Positions 54,194 through 63,639 of a stretch of DNA of 64,000 nt are shown here, piece after piece. How positions within the stretch are numbered: the first letter of the stretch is position 1; the number at the start of each line of letters is the position of its first letter. Below the pieces are notes generated by a model that made no database searches, was not told where the DNA came from, and was given only the letters and a program-made list of their open reading frames with translations. Source of the stretch: Charina bottae (Eukaryota > Chordata > Lepidosauria > Squamata > Charinaidae); contig JALMGJ010000013.1 of NCBI GenBank assembly GCA_023362775.1, positions 28,684,274-28,748,273 of the forward strand. The letters run 5' to 3'. Made by a program: the position numbers and the translations under genes.

Positions 54194-55233
54194 GGGGAAC
54201 GGTGTGGTCCTAGACCTGGTTGCAACTGAATGCTGTGGAATCCCGTTTCTTTGTGAGGCCTCTGTCTTTGGGGTGGCCGTTCCGGTATAAACAGGCCAGG
54301 GGCTAACACCCAAACCCGCCACCGGGATTCCATTCCGAGACTCGCTTTTCTTTGCCTCTCTCCCGGGAGGGCCGGCCGGCTGCCTGCCTGCCTGCCTGAC
54401 CAAGGGAGCAGCCAAGCAGGCCAGACCCACTGCCTCCCGGCTCCCGCATCCATCCCTGGCCCCTTGGGCTGCCTGGCTCAGCCGTCAGTATTTGGCCTAT
54501 AGATACAGGCTGTTGGATGAGAATCATGGGTGCAGAGAAGTAGCCGCCTTCGCTGGGTTCAGGTCTAAGGCGGGCTTGATGGGCAGAGCAGTCTGGAAGC
54601 GGGGAGGGCCCTGCGTGCCTCCTATGAAACTCCGGGTGGGGACAAGGGCTACGAGAAACAGCCGAGCAGAAGCCAGAGCAACCACTCCGCCCCTTCTGGG
54701 GAGTCGCCAACCTTTCCTGCCCAGCCAGCAGCCGGTTTTAAAAGGCGCTTCCCTGACCCGGGGTGGATTCATCCTTGCAACGTGCCCCGATGCGGTGCGT
54801 AGGAACCCAGCCGCCGTTTGCGTTTCTCTAGCCCCCTTCATGACCTCCCCCCGAACAAGAAAAGACGGGGGGTCCCACTGCTTGCTCCCCCAAAGCCCCT
54901 TCTGCAGGCAATTGCTGAGGGCCGGTGCCCGGTACGAGAAGGTAGACTGTTCGAAAAACCGCGGCGCAGCCCGCCGACGGGGGCCGCCTCCTACCGCCTC
55001 GCTTTTCCGGCAGCGGCAGCGCCACTGACGCCGGAGAGAGGCGGCAGGACTACGACGCCCATCTGTCCCCAGGAGACTCGCCCAATCGGGAAGCCCAAGA
55101 GGAAGCACGTGGATGCCCCGGCCAATGGGCGTCCAGGGAGAGCCGACGGCGGATTGAGGGTGGCCCGTGGCCAATGGCTTTGCGGCGGGGGCGGGGCTCC
55201 ACAGGGCCCGGATCCGGAAGCGGCGGGGCGGTG

Positions 55234-55298
55234 ATGATGGCGGCGGCCGGCGCGCCCGGTGGAGCGGAGCTGGTGCAGCTGAACGTGGGCGGCCGAAG
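55234..55298 (+). CDS. SHKBP1: SHKBP1 coding exon 1
   Basis: Residues 1-22: [20 protein letters not shown]. Followed by a GC donor, CGAAG|GCGAGT; only this boundary keeps the frame into RFSTSRQTL. Confidence 0.9.
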
Positions 55299-58200
55299 GC
55301 GAGTGGCCGCGGCCCCGGGAAGGGGCGGTTCACCCCGCGACTCCTCCCTGCGCCCCTCACCCGCCTTCTCTCTCCTCCCCGCTCAGGTTCAGCACCTCCC
55401 GCCAGACGCTCACCTGGGTCCCGGACTCCTTCTTCTCCAGGTGCGGCGGGGGGCGGGGCGCGGGGGGCCCTCCTGCTCCCACCCCCACCGCCCGCGATCC
55501 TGCTCACCGCCTCTCTTGCCCGCAGCCTGCTCAGCGGCCGCATCTCCACGCTGCGGGACGAGACCGGCGCCGTGAGTGAGCTCCCCTCCCTGCTGCTGGG
55601 GGCGACCTGCGCCTTCCCGGGCCCGCAGCCACAGGCTAGCCGGGCCCTGCCCTGCCCTGCCCTTCCCTTCCCTTAGATCTTCATCGACCGGGACCCCGAT
55701 GTCTTCGCCCCTATCCTCAACTTCCTCCGGTGCAAAGAGCTGGACCTCAGGTAGGGCGCGCAGCGGCTTAGGGGCGGGGGGGGGGGCGCGTAGGGCGCAG
55801 CCGCCGCCGCACCGGTTCCTCTCCCTTTTGTGCCCCTCAGGAGGAGCGATGTCTCACTGCTGCTGCACGAAGCCCAGTTCTACGGGATCACGCCTCTCGG
55901 TACGTGGCGGGCCGGGGCTCCTGGGGAGCCGGCTGTGCTCTTGGATGCGAGCTGCTGCCGCCCCCCCTCCCGGCCCCGTGCCCGCTGACTCACCTGGACC
56001 CTCCTCTGCCTTGCTCTTCCCCGCAGTTCGCCGGCTGCAGTTGCACAAGGAGCTGGAGCGGTCCTCTTGCGGGAGCGTCCTGTTCGAGGGCCATCTGCCG
56101 CCTCCGTCTGGTAGGGCTGGGGCCAGGGCTGGGGGCCACTTGAGGCGACGACAGGCTGGGCTAGCAGCCGTCCCTGCCGCCCAGCCAGCTGCCAACTCTC
56201 CTTTCCCTTGCAGCATTTCCTGCCAAGCGGTGGAACCGGCACAGTGTCACAGGGGTACAGTTGGCTGCCCGGCCAGGCAACCCCCTCGTGCGCCGGAGCA
56301 ACACCATGCCCCCCAACCTGGGCAGCGTAGGACTCCTGGGGAGACTGGAGGAGAGGAATGCAGTGGCAGGTGCGTGTCAAGAAGGGAAGGATGGAGCCCA
56401 AGATGGTGTGTGCGTGTAAAAGCGGGGGGAGGGGGCTGTTGTATCGCTGGAGAGCTCTTGCGCTTCTGCCCGATCACATCCCTCTGGTTCTGCAGCCATG
56501 CAAGTGGGTTGGGAAAGGGAACTGCTTTATAGCTCGTAGTTTGGTCTTTACTTTGTCTGAGAGTGACATAAGTCAGCTAGGATATCTATGGTATGGAGGG
56601 TGGCTCGTGGGAAACACTCTCTGGATTTTGGAAATGCCTGCGTTGCTCATTCTCTTTAGGAGCGACAAACGATCCAGGTATGGTACGGCTTATCTGCGGC
56701 CATCACAACTGGGTAGCCGTGGCTTATGTTCACTTCCTTATCTGCTACAGGTAAGGGGGGGGAGGAACAGCTGGATGCTCAGCGTGGGGGGGTGAATGGG
56801 AAGAGACTGGGCTTGCCTGATTGATCCCTCTGCTCTGCAGGATGAAGGAGACCTCTGGCTGGCAGCTGGCTTTCTGTAGCCCCCGGCTGGACTGGGTAAT
56901 CGAGCGTGTGGCGCTAAATGCCCGGGTGCTTGGTGGGTCCCTGGGTGATAGTGACAAAATGGTGGCTGCTGCCTCTTGCAGCGAAATCCTTCTGTGGGCT
57001 CTTCAGCCTGACGGGAACGGCACTGAGATTGGTGAGAGACTAACGGAACCCCCAGTCCTTAGCGATCTAAAGCGTCTCTTGGGCAAGGGGAGGCATGTTA
57101 GGTTCCCGGACACTGGCCTTGCCTGGGATAAAAGGTTTATCCGTCTGGGCCAGAGCTTTCCAAACTGTGTGTCAGGACACGTTAGTGTGTCGGCTGCAGT
57201 GTCTGGGTGTGTCGCGGCTGCTGCTGCCTCCGAGCCCTGCCAGGATTCCACGCAGGTCCTAGTGCCTGCCTTGTGCCTTGCTGCCTCCAAACCTGCTGTG
57301 ATTCCGCGCAGGTCCTAGTGCCTGCCTTGTGCCTTGCTGCCTCCAAACCTGCTGTGATTCCGTCCAGGTCCTAGTGCCTGCCTTGTGCCCTGCTGTAAGA
57401 GTATGTCGCGAAATGATGCATGTCTAAAAAGTGTGTCACCAACATGAAAAGTTTGGAAAGCTCTGGTCTGGGCAGTAGGATCAAACGAAGGGGAGATCGG
57501 TAACCAGGTGCCAGGAACTTCCGCCTTTCTCTGGACCTCTCAAACCTGTCTCCTATCCCCATCCACTGGCCTTAGTGGTCAGCAAGTCTAGCGCTCCCTG
57601 TCTGACAGCTGGCGATGGTTTTTTAAAAGATTGGGGAAATCCATGGATCATGGGCTGCTGCTCCAAGGGCTGCCTCCACTTGTACTTTCAGAGGTGTTGT
57701 GCCTAGATGGCCTGAGTTGGGCGGAGAGGGGCCCGCACTCCCATTGGGCCAGATGGGCTCCTGACCCAGCAGGAGCACCTGGTTCACGAGTGGCGAGGCC
57801 AGTCCAGCAGCCCCTCCGGCTCTTCTGCTTTGTTCCCCAGGAGTGTTCCGCTTAGGGGTCCCCGTCGAAGGCCTCTTCTTCGTCGGCAGCCAGCTTATTG
57901 CCACCAGCCACACTGGAAAGATTGGCGTCTGGAACGCAGTCACCAAGCACTGGCAGGTAATGAGGGGCAAGGGGGATTTGCGGTTGAGTTGGGGAGGAGG
58001 GCGTAGCCTGTTCCAAGGAGCTGTACGAGAGCTGCAGCTTGGGAGTAATTAAATACGGCGTGGAGCTGGAAGGGGCTGTTTAGATCTTTGAGTTTGACCT
58101 GCAGTAGCCAAACTAAAATTATTATTTATTAAATTTCTATTACCGCCCATCTCCCCCAAAAGGGGAACTCTGGGCGGTTTACAATAAAATATCCTTAACG

Positions 58201-61200
58201 GGTTTCCCCCTTTTGAAGATAGGGACAAAAGTTGCTTGACTCCAGATCTCTGACTCTTAATCAGTTCTTCAGGGTTTTCCAAAGGTCGTAATAAGGGTTT
58301 CAACGGATCGCCTGCCAGTCCCTGCAGCGCTCCGGAATGTGACTCATCTGGCCGTGGAGGCTTAAGCCCGTTCACCCTCCGTGGGTGACCCGACCGTATT
58401 TCGTGCTCTTTTCACGCCCTCCTCCAAGACTGAGTCCCAGGTGGGGCTGGGTAGCTCTGCCTTTTTGCCACGTTTGTGGAACGCTTGGACACGAGCACCA
58501 CTCCTTTCATTTAAAATACTCGTGAAAATGGCTGTTGTGGGTCTTCCGGGCTGTGTGGCCGTGTTCTGGAAGTTGTGGTTCCTAACGTTTCGCCAGCATC
58601 TGTGGGCAGCATCTTCAGAGGGCAGGAGCACAGACAGAAGCGAAATCGCTGTGCCCAGGTAGAGTGGCAATGTTTTGTTTGTTTTCTATTTATAGAACTA
58701 AGTTAGGCAGTCTTGAAATAAAGCTGTAATGTCTTCTGGGAAGATTTGCTTGATGAGTGCCAAGGTGTCCCTTACTGGTACCTTGGTAAACAGGGATACC
58801 ACGTCAAAGCTGACCAGAAGACATTACAGCTTTATTTCAACACTGCCTAACAACTAGTTACTTTCAATGGGAGAATGAGTTCTACGGACAGATGGATGGC
58901 GTTGCCATGGGAAGCCCCCTGAGCCCAGTCATAGCAAACTTTTACATGGAACATTTTGAAAAACAGGCTTTAGAATCGGCTCCCATTACACCAACAGTCT
59001 GGTTCCGGTTCGTGGATGACACCTTCACAATTTGGAGTCATACTGAAGAAGAATTGGAGAAATTTCTGGACCACCTAAACGGCATCCACCCCAATATACA
59101 ATTCACTATGGAAAAAGAAACTGATGGCAAACTTCCATTTTTAGATACACTGGTCATACGAAAACCAGACCTCAAACTAGGACACAAAGTATACAGAAAA
59201 CCCACCCATACAGACCGGTATCTGCACAAAAATTCCAATCACCACCCACGACAAAAGAGAGGCATGATCAAAACCTTGGTGGATCGTGCTAATCGAAACT
59301 GTGAAACCCAATTTCTCAACAATGAACTTAACCATCTGAATTGGGTCCTACAGGCGAATGGCTATTCCAAGAATGAAATAAAAAGAGCCATCAAACCAAG
59401 AAAACAACATCCAACTGAAGAAAAACAGCCCCCCACAAACAAAGTATTCCTGCCCTACATCAAAGGAGTCACTGACCGCATGGGAAAACTGATGGAAAAA
59501 CACAACTTTCAAACAGTCTTCAGACCCACCAGGAAAATACAACAAATGCTAAAATCAGCAAAAGACAAAAGGGACCCCCGCACCGCTGCAGGAGTATACC
59601 GTATACCATGCAGCTGCGGACAAGTATACATCGGAACCACAAAACAAAGCATTCACACCAGGATAAAAGAACACGAAAGACACTGCAGACTACAGCAACC
59701 GGAAAAATCTTCAGTAGCTGAACATGCTCTCAAGCAAATGGGACACAAAATCCTATTTGAAAACACAGAAATACTGGACAACACCAAAAGCCACTACACC
59801 AGATTATACAGAGAAGCCATTGAAATTCACAAACACCAGCACAGTGTTGGATTGTAAACATTTACTTCTAACAACAGTTACAATAAAAAAGAAAGAAGTC
59901 TAAAAATTAGCAAAACCTGGCTACCAGTCCTGAAAAACACAGCCTGCAAAAGGTCAACGAACTCAGTCCAACCACCAGGACATGGGAATACTTCTCACAA
60001 TGAACAAGCTAATCACGCTCATCAGCCACTCGTTAACATTTCAACACAACAAAAAACTCCACCTAATCTCCTATAACTTAGCTCTATAAATAGAAAACAA
60101 ACAAAACATTGCCACTCTACCTGGGCACAGAGATTTCGCTTCTGTCTGTGCTCCTGCCCTCTGAAGATGCTGGCCACAGATGCTGGCGAAACGTTAGGAA
60201 CCACAGTGGAAACGTTTCGCTCCCCATCCAAGGAGCTTCTTCAGTCTGAGCAAAGTTGGTAAAGGAATCCTAAATATGTTTCTAAATATGAAACATATTT
60301 AGGATTCCCTTACCAACTTTGCTCAGACTGAAGAAGCTCCTTGGATGGGGAGCGAAACGTTTCCACTGAGAAAATAGAAATCCAGTTGACATGATTCAAG
60401 CTACAGACAATTCCACCTGGATGACTGAGAACCTTCATAGACATGTTAGGAACCACAACTTCCAGAACACGGCCACGCAGCCCGGAAGACCCACAACAGC
60501 CATCGAACTCCGGCCGTGAAAGCCTTCGACAATACTCGTGAAAAGTTTTTTGGTTCGTTGAAGTTTTCTCTATTAATCTCAGCTGGTGTTTGGTTTTCAG
60601 CTCGGGGCCCGCCTAAATTCTCTTGGCAGGTGGTTTCTTAGTTCTTGTGCTAAAACCAGTTTGTGGGAGGCTGTGACCTCGGGCCCTCTGGCGCGCCCTG
60701 TCCTCACCGCTTGCTCCATGCTCCGCAGACCCAGGACGTGGTCCCAATCAACAGCTACGATGCAGCGGGGTCCTTCTTGCTCCTGGGCTGCAACAACGGC
60801 TCCATCCACTACGTTGGTGAGCTAGCGGCTAGAAATCACGGCTGGCCGGCCAGGGCTACCGGTGCTGTGGGGGCTGGGGGAAGATGCTCTGTCTTCTCAC
60901 CTGCCTGCTGCTGCCCCTCAGATGTGCAGAAGTTCCCCCTGCGCATGAAGGACAACGACCTCCTGGTGACCGAGCTGTACCGTGACCCTGCAGAGGACGC
61001 TGTCACTGCCCTCAGTGTCTACCTCACGCCCAAGAGCAGTAAGGCCCCCCCTGGGCAGAGCTGGCCAAAAGGCCCTGCAGGGAAGAGAGAGGAAATAGCC
61101 AGGTCAGGCCGGGAGGTCCTGGGTTGCCCGCCCGCCTGCCCCTTCCTGTCTGGCTGGAGCCCACATCCCAGCGGGACTTCGCCTGCCTGCCCAAACTGGC

Positions 61201-63221
61201 AAGAGCCGGCCTGGCCGCTCTCCTTGGGCCTTTCTGGGCCACAGCAGGGCTGCCTGCCTCCAGCCTCGCCTTCCTTGTGCAGGCAACAGTGGGAACTGGG
61301 TTGAAATTGCCTACGGCACCAGCTCAGGGATGGTGCGAGTGATTGTCCAGCACCCAGAGACGGTGGGCTCGGGGCCCCAGCTCTTCCAGACTTTTGCTGT
61401 CCATCGTAGCCCTGTCACCAAGGTGATGCTCTCGGAGAAGCACCTCATCTCAGGTACTGGCCCCGAGGAGGAGAGGGAGGGAGGGCGGGCGGGCGGGTGG
61501 GTGGGCGGGACAGCCAGGGGTCCTCTCACTCCCTTCCTTGTTCTTTCTGCCCGCCCCAGTCTGCGCCGATAACAACCACGTACGCACGTGGACGGTGACT
61601 CGATTCCGTGGAATGATTTCTACGCAGCCAGGCTCCACCCCCTTGGCTTCCTTCAAGATTCTGGCACTGGAGTCGGTGGATGGGCATGGTGGCTGCAGCG
61701 CTGGCACAGACATTGGTAGGGACAGCTGGTTGTGCAAGGGAGGGGCCCTTCAGCCTCTCAGTCCTGGGACCCCGCCGGCTTCCTCTCTCTTCCCTGCAGG
61801 GCCTTTTGGTGAGCGGGATGACCAGCAGGTCTTCCTCCAGAAGGTGGTTCCTGATGCCAGCACGCTGTACGTGCGCCTCTCCTCTACTGGGAAGAGGTGG
61901 GTCTGGAGTTGTTCCCAATGCCAGCCTCAAGTGGGTAGGGTCTGAGGCAGCTGGCCGTGTGAGTCTCCGTAAATGTACAAAAGGTGGTTTGCGGCACATC
62001 CTGGCTACGTGGGCTGCGACTGGTTTGTGGCTCGGCCGTCCGGTCGTGGGGACGGACCCTCCGTTCTCCTGCCCAGGACCCTCCTCTTCTCCCTTGCAGA
62101 ATATGTGGGGTGTGCTCTGTTGACGGCTCCCCCATCACCGCCTTCACGGTCCAGGAATGCGAGGGCTCCAGCCGCATCGGCTCCCGCCCGCGCCGCTACC
62201 TCTTTACCGGCCACAGCAACGGCAGCCTCCAGATGTGGGACCTCACCACCGCTATGGAGATGGGAGACCGAGCAGCAGGTGCAAGGCTGCGCTTGGCTGG
62301 GAAGGCCGTGCAGAGACCCCCTGCAGGGTGGCCGGGGGCTCTGCCTTGGGCGTGGGCAGACCTGCCCCTGGTGGGGAGAGAGCTTCCTAGGTCCCGCGAT
62401 AGCAGAAGTAAGCGGGGCCTGGCCGCATCCCGTCTCTGCACCGGGCTTCGGCTTCTTTGTGCGCGCTCTCCATTTCCGCCATCTCTCTTCTACTGCCCCC
62501 CCTCCTCCTCCTCCTGTCCTGCAGATTGTGGGGGTCTCTCAGAAGAAGAGTTGCTGCTTGAATTAGAGCGGTGTGACCTGGCACCTACCCACGCCTTGGA
62601 GACAAGTCCCACGGGGTCTTTCTCTCTTGCCAGTACTTCTGGCATCAGGTACGGGTGGGGACTTGCGCCTGCGCACGTGGTGGGGGCGGGTAGTCGAAAG
62701 GGAACATCAGCACCCTCTTCTCTGAGGGCCAGCAACGCCGGGTGTGGAAGTCCACAAGGATCGGGAATGACTGGAAAAGCTCCGGCTGGACTCCTACCTC
62801 CCCCTGCCCTCGAGTAGCCCGTTTGTCGCCCCGTTTGGATCACGGTGGGATTCCCTCCGCCCCCCCTCCCCCCTCCCCCACAGATGGCACGTAACAAGCT
62901 TGTCGTTCTCCCAGCCGCCCCCAGTGCCCAGGTGCCGACGGGACCTCTGAGAAGCCAGCAGAAGCCTCCCCAGCCACGTCCCGTCGCTTGCGGCCGGAGC
63001 ATCTGCCCGCGTTGGACTCCCAGCGAGGAGACCGCCGCCGGCAGCAGCTGGGCGGGAACTTCTCTGACCGATCCTCTGCGGGCCAGCGGGTCGGCCACTG
63101 CAGGGGTGGGCTTGCCGCCAGCCTCCTGAGCCAAAGATCCCCCACGCCCCGTCCTGCCCCCGCGGAGCCCACCCTCCCCCTAGCCCCATCCAGAGTGCCG
63201 CTCAGTGAAACCTCTTTCTGA
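55234..63221 (+). CDS. SHKBP1: SH3KBP1-binding protein 1 (whole gene, 18 coding exons)
   Basis: Exons join in one frame to 724 aa (human 707). SHKBP1 binds CIN85/SH3KBP1 in the cytoplasm and delays ligand-induced EGFR endocytosis and degradation; it is a KCTD3 paralogue. Domains: N-terminal BTB/T1 (about 13-115) with [40 protein letters not shown] and [10 protein letters not shown]; a linker with [12 protein letters not shown]; then WD40-type repeats (about 190-600) with [74 protein letters not shown] and [16 protein letters not shown]; the C-terminus ends PLSETSF, like the conserved -NETSF end. Odd points: intron 1 has a GC donor, and the last exon has two competing acceptors 31 nt apart. 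The start is given at the first of two adjacent ATGs; the second (55237) has the better context. Confidence 0.95.
55387..55440 (+). CDS. SHKBP1: SHKBP1 coding exon 2
   Basis: Residues 22-40: [17 protein letters not shown]. Confidence 0.95.
55526..55571 (+). CDS. SHKBP1: SHKBP1 coding exon 3
   Basis: Residues 40-55: [15 protein letters not shown]. Confidence 0.95.
55677..55750 (+). CDS. SHKBP1: SHKBP1 coding exon 4
   Basis: Residues 56-80: [24 protein letters not shown]. Confidence 0.95.
55841..55899 (+). CDS. SHKBP1: SHKBP1 coding exon 5
   Basis: Residues 80-100: [19 protein letters not shown]. Confidence 0.95.
56027..56110 (+). CDS. SHKBP1: SHKBP1 coding exon 6
   Basis: Residues 100-128: [20 protein letters not shown] and GHLPPPS. 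Confidence 0.95.
56214..56369 (+). CDS. SHKBP1: SHKBP1 coding exon 7
   Basis: Residues 128-180: [15 protein letters not shown] and [20 protein letters not shown]. Confidence 0.94.
56660..56750 (+). CDS. SHKBP1: SHKBP1 coding exon 8
   Basis: Residues 180-210: [25 protein letters not shown]. Confidence 0.95.
56841..57031 (+). CDS. SHKBP1: SHKBP1 coding exon 9
   Basis: Residues 210-274: [45 protein letters not shown]. Confidence 0.95.
57151..57465. mobile_element. hAT-type MITE, copy 4 (internally expanded)
   Basis: CAGAGCTTTCCAAACTG ... AGTTTGGAAAGCTCTG, flanked by the perfect 8-bp duplication GTCTGGGC (57143-57150 and 57466-57473). At 315 bp it is about 110 bp longer than its relatives because an internal unit (GGTCCTAGTGCCTGCCTTGTG plus CTTGCTGCCTCCAAACCTGC) is repeated in tandem between about 57255 and 57395. 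In SHKBP1 intron 9, which is otherwise empty. Confidence 0.88.
57841..57956 (+). CDS. SHKBP1: SHKBP1 coding exon 10
   Basis: Residues 274-312: [20 protein letters not shown] and [18 protein letters not shown]. Confidence 0.96.
58110..58195. repeat. short dispersed repeat motif
   Basis: TTATTATTTATTAAATTTC then TACCGCCCATCTCCCC and GGGCGGTTTACAATAA. Shares its motif with the tract at 20770-20885. Confidence 0.5.
58581..58626 (-). ncRNA. hammerhead-ribozyme-like motif, inverted left terminal repeat
   Basis: On minus: CCCTCTGAAGA, a short stem-loop, then GGCGAAACGTTAGG. This keeps the hammerhead core CUGANGA ... GAAA, with stem I formed by CCT/AGG and the ACGT that acts as a minimal stem III in dimers. 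Penelope-like elements are known to carry such ribozymes. Confidence 0.5.
60154..60200 (+). ncRNA. hammerhead-ribozyme-like motif, right terminal repeat
   Basis: Direct-orientation copy of the motif at 58581-58626: CCCTCTGAAGATGC ... TGGCGAAACGTTAGG. The core bases are intact. The nested insertion starts 6 bases beyond it. Confidence 0.5.
60206..60244 (-). ncRNA. hammerhead-ribozyme-like motif, left palindrome arm
   Basis: On minus: CTGAAGA, stem GCTCC/GGGGAGC, GAAACGTTTCC. Core bases of the type I hammerhead are present. Confidence 0.5.
60328..60366 (+). ncRNA. hammerhead-ribozyme-like motif, right palindrome arm
   Basis: Mirror copy of the motif at 60206-60244, on plus: CTGAAGAAGCTCC ... 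GGGGAGCGAAACGTTTCC. Confidence 0.5.
60729..60816 (+). CDS. SHKBP1: SHKBP1 coding exon 11
   Basis: Residues 313-342: [20 protein letters not shown] and CNNGSIHYV. Confidence 0.96.
60922..61038 (+). CDS. SHKBP1: SHKBP1 coding exon 12
   Basis: Residues 342-381: [20 protein letters not shown] and [18 protein letters not shown]. Confidence 0.96.
61283..61453 (+). CDS. SHKBP1: SHKBP1 coding exon 13
   Basis: Residues 381-438: [50 protein letters not shown]. Confidence 0.96.
61560..61715 (+). CDS. SHKBP1: SHKBP1 coding exon 14
   Basis: Residues 438-490: [47 protein letters not shown]. Confidence 0.96.
61800..61896 (+). CDS. SHKBP1: SHKBP1 coding exon 15
   Basis: Residues 490-522: [20 protein letters not shown] and [11 protein letters not shown]. 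Confidence 0.96.
62100..62278 (+). CDS. SHKBP1: SHKBP1 coding exon 16
   Basis: Residues 522-582: [52 protein letters not shown]. Confidence 0.95.
62525..62648 (+). CDS. SHKBP1: SHKBP1 coding exon 17
   Basis: Residues 582-623: [20 protein letters not shown] and [14 protein letters not shown]. Confidence 0.94.
62915..63221 (+). CDS. SHKBP1: SHKBP1 coding exon 18
   Basis: Residues 623-724, ending VPLSETSF and TGA 63219-63221. The acceptor CTTGTCGTTCTCCCAG at 62914 is chosen because it alone gives the frame with the conserved terminus; an upstream acceptor at 62883 would put a stop at 62948-62950. Confidence 0.82.
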
Positions 63222-63616
63222 CCTCTGGGCATGTGCCAGACGGACTGCCTGCTGCTTTCTTCTCGGGGGAGCAGCGAAGGTCGGCGCTGGGCTGACGGGA
63301 AGCCCCATCTCCAGCGAGGAGCTCGCCCAACGAAGCCTCTGCAGAGCTGCCCCGCCCGCCCCCTTGTGGTGCCTTGCCCACAGGTTCTGTCCCAAGCACT
63401 GCCCAGGCTCTCAGGGCCTCAATCCTCTGGCAGGGTCTGTTTTTCTCCTCTGTGGTGGACTTGCACAAGAGCAGATCGCATTAGGCATCACCTCTGCAAG
63501 GCTGCTGCCTCCCCGCTTCTTCTGGAAAGCCAAAGCTATTTGTGAGCAATAACCCCCCCACACACCTGCCTTCGCTGACTGGTCTCTGCTTCCCTTTACT
63601 ATAGTAGAGGAGCGGC

Positions 63617-63622
63617 AATAAA
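63617..63622 (+). terminator. SHKBP1: SHKBP1 polyadenylation signal
   Basis: AATAAA about 395 nt after the stop codon, followed by the T/G-rich GTCTTTGTCCTGTTTGC. Confidence 0.65.
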
Positions 63623-63639
63623 TACACCTGAGAAGATGT

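Larger units (their letters stand above)
51828..54205 (+). other. SPTBN4: SPTBN4 3' UTR
   Basis: About 2.4 kb from the stop to just after the distal AATAAA. No other gene seen on either strand. The stretch about 53815-53950 is AT-richer and lacks repeats, which is compatible with a conserved regulatory UTR block. Confidence 0.6.
54900..55850 (+). promoter_or_regulatory. SHKBP1: SHKBP1 CpG-island promoter
   Basis: CpG-rich segment with three CCAAT boxes at about 55083, 55121 and 55169, the last about 65 bases before the start codon. No TATA box. A transcription start within about 55190-55225 would be typical. Confidence 0.65.
60206..60444. mobile_element. nested insertion with 76-bp palindrome (second Penelope-type terminal repeat)
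   Basis: Inserted in the right terminal repeat of the larger element and flanked by the perfect 13-bp duplication GTTAGGAACCACA (60193-60205 and 60445-60457). Arms 60206-60281 and 60291-60366 are reverse complements with one mismatch around a 9-nt loop; a 78-bp unique tail follows. The arms hold a hammerhead-like core of a family different from the host element. Confidence 0.85.
58529..60530 (+). mobile_element. Penelope-like element (RT + GIY-YIG), rearranged, with target duplication
   Basis: Flanked by the perfect 14-bp direct repeat AATACTCGTGAAAA (58515-58528 and 60531-60544). The main frame (58814-59857; first ATG 58892) encodes a C-terminal RT part with [20 protein letters not shown] and [11 protein letters not shown], then a GIY-YIG nuclease with [20 protein letters not shown] and [13 protein letters not shown]; this pairing is the signature of Penelope-like retroelements. 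The left 280 bp is inverted: on minus it encodes the upstream RT motif [11 protein letters not shown] joined to a copy of the 3' terminal repeat. The right terminal repeat (from about 60070) is split by a nested insertion. RT is incomplete, so this copy is dead. Confidence 0.9.
57957..60728 (+). other. SHKBP1: SHKBP1 intron 10
   Basis: 2.8 kb, mostly the Penelope-like element; SHKBP1 itself is not interrupted in its coding exons. Confidence 0.8.

Noticed and set aside
62884..62950. A one-base frameshift in the last SHKBP1 exon
   Set aside because: The apparent shift disappears when the acceptor at 62914 is used, so no sequence error or pseudogenisation is needed.
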